Source of the DNA: Saccharofermentans sp.
GTDB taxonomy: Bacteria; Bacillota; Clostridia; Saccharofermentanales; Saccharofermentanaceae
Direction of reading: 5' to 3'
DNA length: 61,229 nucleotides
Assembly (NCBI GenBank): GCA_024403675.1
Contig: JAKSRH010000011.1
Location: forward strand, 1-61,229
Shown: positions 53,778 through 61,229 of the stretch, piece after piece
How positions within the stretch are numbered: the first letter of the stretch is position 1
How the letters are laid out: each line of letters opens with the position of its first letter
Notes under the pieces: model-generated
Databases searched by the model: none
The model's input: the letters and a program-made list of their open reading frames with translations, nothing else
What the model was told of the DNA's origin: nothing
Program-made: the position numbers and the translations under genes

Positions 53778-53837
53778 TTAGCACTCTCTTTATCCGAGTG
53801 CCAACAGTATTGTAATCGTCACAAAAGCGTATGTCAA
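53778..53837 (-). promoter_or_regulatory. groESL promoter with CIRCE (HrcA) element
   Basis: On the minus strand TTGACA (53837-53832), a 17-bp spacer and TACAAT (53814-53809) are followed at once by TTGGCACTC-N9-GAGTGCTAA (53804-53778). This is a CIRCE inverted repeat with one mismatch between arms (TTGG against the consensus TTAG). HrcA binding there would repress the operon until heat shock. Confidence 0.93.
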
Positions 53838-53877
53838 GGAAAGTCAAACTTTAAAATGAGGTAAATTTAAGTCAAAA

Positions 53878-55188
53878 TTATCTTAACAAATCCTCAATCT
53901 TCAAATCAGTTGGACAGTTGCTTGTAGCTGGTGAACTTGGAATCTCTTCAACAGGGTCAAATTCCTTTGTCTCGCCGTAGAAGAACTGCTGTACATAAGG
54001 AATCTCTGCATTCCAGTTAGGTCTAATACTCCACTCACCACCATACATACCAGAATTAAAGCAACCCTGAATTGGGAGCTGCATATATTCGATTCTAGCA
54101 TTCTGAAGTTCTGGCAAGAACTCAAGTGCATATTCCTGAATCTTTTCCTTAGGAATATTAGTAACGATGTGCTCAAGAATATTATCCATAGCAGCAGCCT
54201 TACCAGATACACCAAGACCCATAAACTGGCTAAGAAGACTTCTAAGAACCTCAACCTGTCTCTCAGAACGTCCGTAGTCACTATCAATCTTACGAATACG
54301 AGCATAAGCAACAGCCTGATTACCATTAAGCCAAATTGTACCTGTGCTTGTTACAGCCTGATAATCAGATGGACGACCGTAAAGATTATTAATCTCAGCA
54401 AGGTTCCAGTTAAGACCACCCTCTGCACTTAATTCTCCTGGAGAAACATTACAGTAAACACCACCAACTGCATCAATAACATATGCCATGTTAGCGAAGT
54501 TTACATAAGCATAACCATCAATATTAAGTCTAAGCATATTCTCTACTGTGAGCTTAAGAACCTCTGGTCCTGCAAGAGACATAGCAGCATTAATCTTCAT
54601 TGGTCTTGAATAACCAGGAACATAAGCATAATCATCACGAGCTATAGAGATCATCTTGATTGTGCCCTTATCATTGTCGATAGAAAGAACCATGATTACA
54701 TCTGCGAGACCACCACGACCTGTGGAACTATATCCAGAAGATCTAGAGTCGATACCAATAAGAAGGAAGTTATGAATATCCTCATCTTCAATAATCTCGT
54801 GCTCTGGCTCATGAATAAACTCAGCTACGTTACGAACTTCACCATTCTCATCAATAAAAGTCTCATATACTGTAGAATCTTCATATGTAATCTTATTTAA
54901 AAGATAATTCTTGTACCAAAGTACAGCACAAAGAATACCAATAAGAATACCAAGAATACCTGCAGCTACACCAAGGATAATTCTTCTCTTAAGATTCTTT
55001 TTCTTCTTTCTCTTATCGATAACCTTCTTATGGTTAAACTCACCATTCTCCATATTGTCAAATGATGAGGAATCCTTCTTCATAGGAGCAAAATTAATAG
55101 TGTCACCAGCAACACTCATTTCATTTGGCTCATCATTAGTAGTCATATTAAAATTTCCTGGTCTACCAGGTAAATTTCTGTTATCCAT
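53878..55188 (-). CDS. LytR-CpsA-Psr (LCP) family cell-wall polymer ligase
   Basis: A 436-residue type II membrane protein. The cytoplasmic tail of about 70 residues ends in RKKKKNLKRR, then a membrane helix at about 71-92, then the extracellular LCP domain with FLLIGIDSRSS, GLADVIMVLSIDNDKGTIKMISIARD (containing the Asp/Arg catalytic residues), GGVYCNV and YARIRKIDSDYGRSERQ. LCP enzymes attach teichoic acids or capsule to peptidoglycan. GGAGG is 12 bases from the ATG, longer than usual. It is divergent from the two-component system at 55373. Confidence 0.93.
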   Translation of the reverse strand: MDNRNLPGRPGNFNMTTNDEPNEMSVAGDTINFAPMKKDSSSFDNMENGEFNHKKVIDKRKKKKNLKRRIILGVAAGILGILIGILCAVLWYKNYLLNKITYEDSTVYETFIDENGEVRNVAEFIHEPEHEIIEDEDIHNFLLIGIDSRSSGYSSTGRGGLADVIMVLSIDNDKGTIKMISIARDDYAYVPGYSRPMKINAAMSLAGPEVLKLTVENMLRLNIDGYAYVNFANMAYVIDAVGGVYCNVSPGELSAEGGLNWNLAEINNLYGRPSDYQAVTSTGTIWLNGNQAVAYARIRKIDSDYGRSERQVEVLRSLLSQFMGLGVSGKAAAMDNILEHIVTNIPKEKIQEYALEFLPELQNARIEYMQLPIQGCFNSGMYGGEWSIRPNWNAEIPYVQQFFYGETKEFDPVEEIPSSPATSNCPTDLKIEDLLR

Positions 55189-55372
55189 ATTAAAATGAAT
55201 CCTCCATATATTAGAACAAATCTATCTAATCCATATTAACCAATTAATTTTAACAGACAATACTTTATTTTTAAAATTGGCAATTCCCTCAATATTTCAC
55301 CAAATATAGCTTTATTTAACAAAGTCTTTTTATAAAATATCTATAGACATTTGATAAGGGAGATTGTTATTA

Positions 55373-56092
55373 ATGGAAAAAATTATATACATCGCAGATG
55401 ATGATGATAATATTCGTAATCTTTTAAAGTCATTCTTAGAGCGTGAAGGATATGTTGTTTACGCTTTTCCTACAGGAGATGACCTACTTAATAAGTTCAC
55501 TATAAATCCATGTGACCTTATTATTTTGGACGTTATGATGCCAGGTCGTGACGGCTTCTTTATCCTTAAAGAAATCCGCAAAATAAGTAACGTGCCTATT
55601 ATCATGCTTACTGCTCGTGACAGTGACGCAGACTACATTGAAGGTCTTAACCTTGGTAGCGACGACTATTTTACAAAGCCATTTAGTCCTATAAAGTTAA
55701 CAACAAAGGTAAAGTCAATTTTTAACCGCCTTGAGTCCACACTTGGAACTTCTGGCGAAAGCAATAACGTCGAAAGTAGTAATGAGCTTTCTTTCGCAGA
55801 CATTATTATCAACAAAAAGACAAAATCTGCCACACTTAAGGGTGACGACTTACCTTTGACACCAAATGAGTACTCTCTCCTTTCGTACCTTATTATCCAC
55901 AACGACCGTGCTGTACCTCGTGTGGAACTTCTCGATAAAATCTGGGGTTATGAAACAGAAATCGAGACACGTGTTGCAGACGACACAGTAAAGAGATTAC
56001 GCAAGAAGATTAATAACTCAGATGCAAAAATCACTACTGTTTGGGGATATGGTTTTAGACTCGTAGATAAGAGTACCAAGGATGAAGCATAA
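55373..56092 (+). CDS. OmpR-family response regulator
   Basis: A 239-residue regulator. The receiver domain (1-120) has the acidic pocket ADDDD (8-12), phospho-acceptor Asp53 in ILDVMMPG, and the conserved Thr and Lys in MLTARDSD and FTKPF. The C-terminal half is a winged helix (LTPNEYSLLSYL, VADDTVKRLRKKI, VWGYGFRLV). GGGAGA lies 9 bases before the ATG. It overlaps the sensor kinase gene by 11 bases. The inducing signal is unknown. Confidence 0.94.
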   Translation: MEKIIYIADDDDNIRNLLKSFLEREGYVVYAFPTGDDLLNKFTINPCDLIILDVMMPGRDGFFILKEIRKISNVPIIMLTARDSDADYIEGLNLGSDDYFTKPFSPIKLTTKVKSIFNRLESTLGTSGESNNVESSNELSFADIIINKKTKSATLKGDDLPLTPNEYSLLSYLIIHNDRAVPRVELLDKIWGYETEIETRVADDTVKRLRKKINNSDAKITTVWGYGFRLVDKSTKDEA

Positions 56093-57617
56093 ATCTAAAA
56101 ATTTCAGAATACCTATTGTTCTACATATATACTCATCACTTATTGTAATTACGCTTATTACTGTATTTGTAATAGGTATTATGAGTATATATATTATTCG
56201 TAATTATGTGGCAAATGAGTGCGAGCGAAGAATCATTAGCGCTGCTGCTTCATGCCAACAGTTTTCAAACGCCATAAACACAAGTCTTCCACCAGAGGGT
56301 GACGAAGACGCATCCTTCGACGAAGATGAGTATCGAGATAATATTCTAAATGCTATCGTCTCTTCTTCCGACTTATCTTCAGAAGCTTCCATGGCACTTT
56401 TTAACACAAAGGAAAATGACGTTAACCTCTTGTGGCCAGAAGAATATCACTCTCTTTCAACTTATAACCAAACAAATGAACTTGTTGATTATATTATTGA
56501 AGAAAACGGAATCTTAACTGATGGTACTACTAGAATTATTAACTTTAATAATGCTAACTATTACTACAGATTTATCGGATTTACAGAACAAAATAATCAG
56601 TACGACGAGAACCACTATTCAGACTATTACCTATTAATATATGTAAACTCTAGCTCTTACTATTCATTCTCCAATGCTTTTAATGATGCCTTTATAAGAG
56701 CTGTATTGATTTCAGTAATTGTTTCCGCATTCTTAAGCATAATTATTGCTATGCCACTTTACTTATCATCTAAGAAACTTTCTAGATTTGCTAATAGAGT
56801 TGGTCGTGGTAATTTCTCCCCACTTACAGGTCATATAGTATCTAGAGAACTAAGTGATCTTGGTGATGTTATGAATCACATGGCATCAAAACTAGAGAAA
56901 TCTGATATTGAGCAAAAGACATTTTTCCAAAACGCTTCTCATGAATTAAGAACGCCTCTTATGTCTATCCAAGGATACGCTGAAGGACTTAAATATGATG
57001 TATTTGATGATGAGCATCGTCAGGAAGCAATTGACATCATTATAGATGAGACTTCACGTCTTTCTAACTTAGTAGAAAACCTTCTTTCTATTTCCAAAAT
57101 GGACATGTCTCGTAACGGCAGCTATGAAGTAAAAAAACAGTTATTAGATGTAGCAAGTATTGTCGCTATGGTAATCGAGAAAGTTCGTGGAGGATTCCTT
57201 CATAGCGGCAAAGAACTTATTAATGACATTTCCATAGATGATGAATATCTTTATGGTAACGAAAACGATATTTTCCGTATGTTAGAGAACATCTTTAGTA
57301 ACTGTCTTAGATATGCAGATTCAACTGTAAAATTTAAATGTTATTCCAAAGACGATTGGGTTTACTTCGAGATATCTGATGATGGACCTGGTATATCTGA
57401 ATCTGTATTAAGCCATCTATTTGATCGTTTCTCCAAGGGTGAAGATGGCAAACACGGAATCGGTCTATCTCTAGCAAACAGTATCGCCGAAGAGCATGGT
57501 GGAAGCATCAGAGGCTATAACAAAAATCCAAGCGACGGTAATGGTGCAATATTTGAAATATGCTTACCATTAGTAAATCGCCAAAGACAACTTAGCATGT
57601 TAAACAAATCAAAATAA
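56082..57617 (+). CDS. Sensor histidine kinase of the two-component pair
   Basis: A 511-residue membrane kinase. One helix at residues 12-37 and one at about 205-227 enclose an extracytoplasmic sensor domain of about 165 residues. A HAMP-like linker (SKKLSRFANRVGRGNFSPL) leads to the HisKA motif FFQNASHELRTPL and the ATPase boxes NIFSNCLRYA, DDGPGIS and GIGLSLANSIAEEHGG. The extracellular domain is acidic and has no match I recognise. It ends just before a strong terminator. Confidence 0.94.
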   Translation: MKHKSKNFRIPIVLHIYSSLIVITLITVFVIGIMSIYIIRNYVANECERRIISAAASCQQFSNAINTSLPPEGDEDASFDEDEYRDNILNAIVSSSDLSSEASMALFNTKENDVNLLWPEEYHSLSTYNQTNELVDYIIEENGILTDGTTRIINFNNANYYYRFIGFTEQNNQYDENHYSDYYLLIYVNSSSYYSFSNAFNDAFIRAVLISVIVSAFLSIIIAMPLYLSSKKLSRFANRVGRGNFSPLTGHIVSRELSDLGDVMNHMASKLEKSDIEQKTFFQNASHELRTPLMSIQGYAEGLKYDVFDDEHRQEAIDIIIDETSRLSNLVENLLSISKMDMSRNGSYEVKKQLLDVASIVAMVIEKVRGGFLHSGKELINDISIDDEYLYGNENDIFRMLENIFSNCLRYADSTVKFKCYSKDDWVYFEISDDGPGISESVLSHLFDRFSKGEDGKHGIGLSLANSIAEEHGGSIRGYNKNPSDGNGAIFEICLPLVNRQRQLSMLNKSK

Positions 57618-57620
57618 AAA

Positions 57621-57654
57621 AAAGACGAACCGCAGAAGTTCGTCTTTTTAATTT
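57621..57654 (+). terminator. Terminator of the two-component operon
   Basis: AAAAGACGAAC, loop CGCAGAA, GTTCGTCTTTT is a perfect 11-bp stem that ends in a T tract. Confidence 0.93.
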
Positions 57655-57730
57655 GAATTTAACTTAATAAATGAAGCTGAATGCCTATATAAATACAGTA
57701 GTTAACTAAGGTAATGCTAATTTTTTTGTA

Positions 57731-59293
57731 TTATTTTGCAACATCTGTTGCTCTAGTTTCACGAATGATGTTTACTTTTATCTGACCTGGATAGTCAAGT
57801 TCATCCTCAATCTTCTTACAAATCTGTCTAGCCTTGAGGACCATCTCATCATCACTAACTTTGTCAGGAGAAACAATTACGCGGATCTCGCGGCCTGCCT
57901 GAATAGCATAGCTCTTCTCGACTCCGTCAAAACTTGTAGCGATTTCTTCCAATTTCTGAATTCTCTTGATATATGTCTCGAGATTCTCTCTTCTAGCACC
58001 TGGTCTAGCAGCGGAAATCGCATCTGCAGCAGCAACGAGTACTGCAACAGCAGTCTTTGGTTCAACATCGCCATGATGTGCTTCAATGGCATTGATGATA
58101 TCAGGAGACTCATGGTACTTACGTGCAATATCGGCACCGAGCTCGATATGTGTACCCTCCTGCTCGAAGTCAACAGCCTTTCCGATATCGTGCAACAAAC
58201 CTGCACGCTTCGCGAAAGTAACATCAAGTCCCAATTCGCCAGCCATCATACCAGCGATCCAGCATACTTCAATAGAGTGCTGCAATACATTCTGACCGTA
58301 ACTTGTACGATACTTAAGTTTACCAAGGAGCTTGATGATCTCAGGATGTAGGTTCATAACGCCTGTCTCATATGCAGCGCGCTCACCCTCCTGCTTAATG
58401 GTCTGATTAATTTCCTTCCTAGCCTTGTTAGCCATCTCTTCGATTCTTGCTGGATGGATACGTCCATCAACAACAAGCTTCTCAATAGTAAGTCTAGCAA
58501 TCTCTCTTCTAATAGGATCAAAAGAAGAAAGAATAACTGCTTCAGGTGTATCGTCGATAATAAGATCAACACCTGTAATAGTCTCGATAGCTCTAATATT
58601 ACGACCCTCACGTCCGATAATACGGCCCTTCATCTCGTCGTTAGGAAGGTTTACAACTGAAACTGTTGCTTCGGAAACATAATCGGATGCGTAGCGCTGG
58701 ATAGATGTAACGATAATATCCTTCGCAATCTTATCTGCATCCTGCTTGGTCTTCTCTTCCATTTGCTTAAGCATAGTTGCCATATCGTGAGAATACTCAC
58801 GCTCAGCAGCCTCTAATACAAGAGTACGTGCCTCGGCGATAGAAAGACCGGAAACTCTCTCAAGTTCTTCAGACTTACGTCTCTCAAGATCCTTAGCTCT
58901 AGCTTCAGTCTCAAGAACGTCCTGATACTTCTTCTCGAGTTCATTTCGCTTGTTCTCTGCGTTAACAAGGAGCTTCTCAACATTGTCTTCCTTCTGCTCA
59001 AGCTTGTTCCGCTCTCTTGCAAGTTCTTGTTTACGATCACGAACGTCATGCTCTAATTCAACACGAGCCTTAGTGATTTCTTCCTTAGCCTGCAAAAGAA
59101 GTTCTCTCTTACGGTTCTCTGCCTCTTTCTGTGCTTCTGCCAATACCTTACTGCTGTCAGCCTGTGCCTTAACAGTTTCCTCCGCAAGTAGCTTCTGCTG
59201 CTTGGAAAGTCCCTTCTTGTAGTAAAGATATGTAAATACCACACCTAAAATCGCGCCGAGAACCAATCCAATGATTAAATATAACCATTCCAT
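57731..59293 (-). CDS. rny: Ribonuclease Y
   Basis: A 520-residue membrane-anchored endoribonuclease that starts mRNA decay in Firmicutes. The N-terminal helix ([19 protein letters not shown]) is followed by a long coiled coil (about 30-200), a KH domain ([15 protein letters not shown]), an HD domain ([18 protein letters not shown]) and the RNase Y C-terminal domain. MEWLYL is chosen as start; GGAGG is 11 bases upstream, and the longer frame has no better signal. No terminator is visible downstream. Confidence 0.96.
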   Translation of the reverse strand: MEWLYLIIGLVLGAILGVVFTYLYYKKGLSKQQKLLAEETVKAQADSSKVLAEAQKEAENRKRELLLQAKEEITKARVELEHDVRDRKQELARERNKLEQKEDNVEKLLVNAENKRNELEKKYQDVLETEARAKDLERRKSEELERVSGLSIAEARTLVLEAAEREYSHDMATMLKQMEEKTKQDADKIAKDIIVTSIQRYASDYVSEATVSVVNLPNDEMKGRIIGREGRNIRAIETITGVDLIIDDTPEAVILSSFDPIRREIARLTIEKLVVDGRIHPARIEEMANKARKEINQTIKQEGERAAYETGVMNLHPEIIKLLGKLKYRTSYGQNVLQHSIEVCWIAGMMAGELGLDVTFAKRAGLLHDIGKAVDFEQEGTHIELGADIARKYHESPDIINAIEAHHGDVEPKTAVAVLVAAADAISAARPGARRENLETYIKRIQKLEEIATSFDGVEKSYAIQAGREIRVIVSPDKVSDDEMVLKARQICKKIEDELDYPGQIKVNIIRETRATDVAK

Positions 59294-59399
59294 GTTGGTA
59301 CTCACCTCCAAAAATATTAAGTTGTCAAAGTTCAATTTAAAAGCTATTATTAGCCAGTAATTATTGTAAAAATAATATCTAATTAAGTCAAGGAAACTA

Positions 59400-60317
59400 A
59401 TGGAATTTAAAGTCGTTGTAACAAAAGAATTTGATGGACGTCAGGTTCGCGACATCATGTCACGTGAACTTCAAATGAGTCGCAACATGATAAAGAAAGT
59501 AAAACTTTACGGTGTTTGCGAGCTTAATGGCGTACATACACGTGTTATTGACCCTGCTCATGAGGGAGATATTCTTTATTGTTCATATGCAGACGACTCT
59601 GGAGCCCTTAATCGTGATGCAGGAATCAATATTATCTATGAGGATGAATATCTTGCTGTAGTTGATAAACCTGCAGGGATTGTTACACACCCTACTCATG
59701 GACACCTTGATGATTCTTTACTTACTTTACTATCTACAGGCGATTTACCACTTCACCCAGTTATGAGACTTGATAGAGAGACATCAGGACTTCTTATAAT
59801 TGCAAAAAATGGATATGTGCATAATGCTATGAAAGCTGCTGATATTTCTAAGAAGTACCTTGCCACAGTATACGGCATTTATGAGCCTTCTAGCGGCACT
59901 ATTAACGCTGCAATCAAGCGTAGACCTAATTCCATAATGATCCGCGATATATGCTCTAACGACGATCCTGATGGTCATGCATCTATTACACACTATCGCA
60001 CTTTGATGATATCCGAGTCACTTAATGCTTCTCTTATGGAATTTACTTTAGAAACAGGTCGTTGCCACCAGATTAGAGTACACTCTTTATCTCAAGGCCA
60101 TCCTCTTATAGGTGATGGTCTATATGGTCCTAATTCAATTGATAACCCTTGTTCTGATTTCCCAAACAGCCTAGAACTAGATGCTTTACTTGGTAGACAG
60201 GGACTTCATGCTTATAGTTTAGAATTTACTCACCCTATAAGTGGCGAGAGAATGCATTATTATAGTGATTTACCTGAGGATATGAAACTTATCTTCCCTG
60301 ACTTTAAATTGTCCTAA
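59400..60317 (+). CDS. RluA-family pseudouridine synthase
   Basis: A 305-residue synthase, paralogous to the one at 38.0 kb. The catalytic segment is [19 protein letters not shown], and [27 protein letters not shown] is the usual downstream motif. The N-terminal 80 residues have a degenerate S4-like region ([21 protein letters not shown]). AAGGAAA precedes the ATG by 4 bases. The target uridine (rRNA or tRNA) cannot be predicted. Its 3' end overlaps the converging PHP gene by 14 bases. Confidence 0.88.
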   Translation: MEFKVVVTKEFDGRQVRDIMSRELQMSRNMIKKVKLYGVCELNGVHTRVIDPAHEGDILYCSYADDSGALNRDAGINIIYEDEYLAVVDKPAGIVTHPTHGHLDDSLLTLLSTGDLPLHPVMRLDRETSGLLIIAKNGYVHNAMKAADISKKYLATVYGIYEPSSGTINAAIKRRPNSIMIRDICSNDDPDGHASITHYRTLMISESLNASLMEFTLETGRCHQIRVHSLSQGHPLIGDGLYGPNSIDNPCSDFPNSLELDALLGRQGLHAYSLEFTHPISGERMHYYSDLPEDMKLIFPDFKLS

Positions 60318-60984
60318 TATTCTCGAAATAATTCCAACCTTTACCACTTTTTATTAATGCAACCAATTCATCCAACGTATTAATTTCTTTATCACACGCT
60401 ATACCTGATGAATATTCATTTAGATCATGGCAATCAGAGCCAGCAGTCATTGGAAGATTGTGCTCATAAGCATAAGCCTTAGCCCTGTTATTCCACAAAA
60501 TATCGTTATGATAATTAAATACTTCCACAGCATCAACGAGGTCTGGAAAAAGTCTGATTTCTTTAATATAAGAAGCTTCACGGTAAGGATGAGCTTGAAT
60601 TACCGCTGCACCTGCATCTCTAAAAACCTTAAGAAAATCCTTTGGTTCAAATTCTTTAATTTCTTCATGGTCTTTAAACCATTTCTCACCTAACCCAAGC
60701 ACAATAAATTCTGTGCCATGGTATGCATATTCAATACCTTCAAAAACTTTAAGACCAACTTCATCGCCTTTAATCTTGGCATTTCTATACCCTTTAAACT
60801 GATCTTCCATTTGCTGCTTCCAAGGTAAGCTTCTATCTACAGCAGAATTACCATTAATAAAATGGTCTGTAATTATTACAGCATCATACCCAGCCTTCTT
60901 ATATTGAAGGACTTGCTGCGCAGCAGTTAAATGTCCGCAAGCGCTACTTTCTGAAGTGTGCATGTGAGTCTCGAGTAAAAACAT
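60304..60984 (-). CDS. PHP-domain metal-dependent phosphoesterase
   Basis: A 226-residue PHP protein. Motifs are ETHMHTSESSACG (first His pair), VIITDHF, EGIEYAYHGTEFIVLG, QAHPYRE, and AGSDCHDL. Related proteins hydrolyse phosphodiesters or histidinol phosphate; the substrate is not evident. MFLLETHMHTS is taken as start because the earlier ATG, 15 bases upstream, lies on the TATAAT -10 box and has no ribosome site. The mRNA is therefore probably leaderless. Confidence 0.8.
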   Translation of the reverse strand: MFLLETHMHTSESSACGHLTAAQQVLQYKKAGYDAVIITDHFINGNSAVDRSLPWKQQMEDQFKGYRNAKIKGDEVGLKVFEGIEYAYHGTEFIVLGLGEKWFKDHEEIKEFEPKDFLKVFRDAGAAVIQAHPYREASYIKEIRLFPDLVDAVEVFNYHNDILWNNRAKAYAYEHNLPMTAGSDCHDLNEYSSGIACDKEINTLDELVALIKSGKGWNYFENIRTI

Positions 60985-60996
60985 GCTTTTATTATA
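60985..60996 (-). promoter_or_regulatory. Promoter of the PHP gene, apparently leaderless
   Basis: On the minus strand TATAAT (60996-60991), then AAAAGC, then the ATG at 60984. This matches the spacing found at 14239 and 15175. An alternative is that the ATG overlapping TATAAT is used, but it lacks a ribosome site. Confidence 0.4.
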
Positions 60997-61043
60997 CATA
61001 TTTTATGAGGGCAAGTTCACCTGATTTTGAGAGGAGAAAGAGC

Positions 61044-61160
61044 AAATTTCGGGTGGATTTTGTATTTTATGCTAAATCACCCGAAAAGCATAACGAGCTA
61101 ATTTAGCGCATTTCGGGTGAAATGCATATAAAGTAACTTTTCGCCCGAAAAAAATCACTT
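61044..61160. repeat. Cluster of four alternating CGGGTG hairpin repeats
   Basis: Four copies of a TTTCGGGTG core occur with alternating orientation: TTTCGGGTGGATTT (+, 61047-61060), AAATCACCCGAAA (-, 61074-61086), GCATTTCGGGTGAAATGC (+, 61108-61125) and TTTTCGCCCGAAAA (-, near 61138-61151). The first two can pair into a 12-13 bp stem, and the third is itself a palindrome with CGGGTG in its loop. No gene is evident from 60997 to 61229. Confidence 0.7.
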
Positions 61161-61229
61161 CAAATAAGTAAATCCGGTCAAGTCCATATTTGTGTGTAAA
61201 TTCAAAACACCTGTATAAGGCATTACTAT

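Overview
The window is low-GC, gene-dense DNA from a Firmicute, most likely an anaerobic clostridium of the Lachnospiraceae type. The evidence is the HrcA/CIRCE-controlled groESL, RNase Y, the PhoH-PgpH-YbeY-Era-RecO cluster, an ECF biotin S-component, clostridial-style long PRPP synthetases and long glutamine synthetase, and strong GGAGG ribosome binding sites. About 47 protein genes, two tRNA-Leu genes (anticodons CAA and CAG), one intact IS3-family element and a dozen rho-independent terminators can be supported. Most of the window is core chromosome.

Layout. 1-9.3 kb: start of purB with a class I aminotransferase, yraN behind a LexA-like box, malic enzyme, glutamine synthetase, membrane proteins and tRNA-Leu(CAA). 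7.8-13.2 kb: a minus-strand sbcD-sbcC-yeiH-eamA run. 13.3-18.2 kb: an AEC carrier, bioY under a BirA-type operator, tRNA-Leu(CAG), a nuclease-helicase fusion and engB. 18.3-20.8 kb: two tandem PRPP synthetase paralogues, of which the first has lost the catalytic lysine. 20.9-30 kb: two very acidic lipoproteins, a membrane Mrr-like nuclease, an amylase, htpG, a class IV aminotransferase and a large membrane protein. 30-31.8 kb: a GNAT gene and argH. 31.9-40.2 kb: an eight-gene minus-strand operon ymdB-lspA-rluD-phoH-pgpH-(ybeY::era)-recO-lipoprotein with almost every junction overlapping. YbeY and Era are fused in one reading frame, and the dgkA and cdd genes that usually separate them are absent.

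40.3-42.7 kb is pnp with a long leader hairpin. 42.7-46.6 kb is the most accessory-looking stretch: a GNAT gene coupled to an XRE/membrane regulator, a divergent PD-(D/E)XK-like orphan behind a 10-bp TGT ladder, a triple 39-bp tandem repeat, and an IS3-family element lodged in the loop of a terminator. 46.6-50.2 kb is the operon that this terminator ends, a soluble biotin-dependent carboxytransferase (12S-like, OadG-like mini protein, biotin carrier, 5S-like). 50.3-61 kb holds a MATE transporter, groEL-groES, an LCP cell-wall enzyme, a two-component system, RNase Y, an RluA-type synthase and a PHP phosphoesterase. The right edge carries an inverted-repeat cluster.

Functional links: biotin import through BioY would supply the biotin-carrier subunit of the carboxytransferase, and malic enzyme plus carboxytransferase handle C3/C4 acids. 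The large operon groups rRNA maturation and RNA metabolism (YbeY, Era, PhoH, RluD, YmdB) with c-di-AMP turnover (PgpH). Three genes appear to be transcribed as leaderless mRNAs from promoters whose -10 box sits 6-7 nt before the ATG. All functional statements come from reading the sequence and from family knowledge; no search was run.
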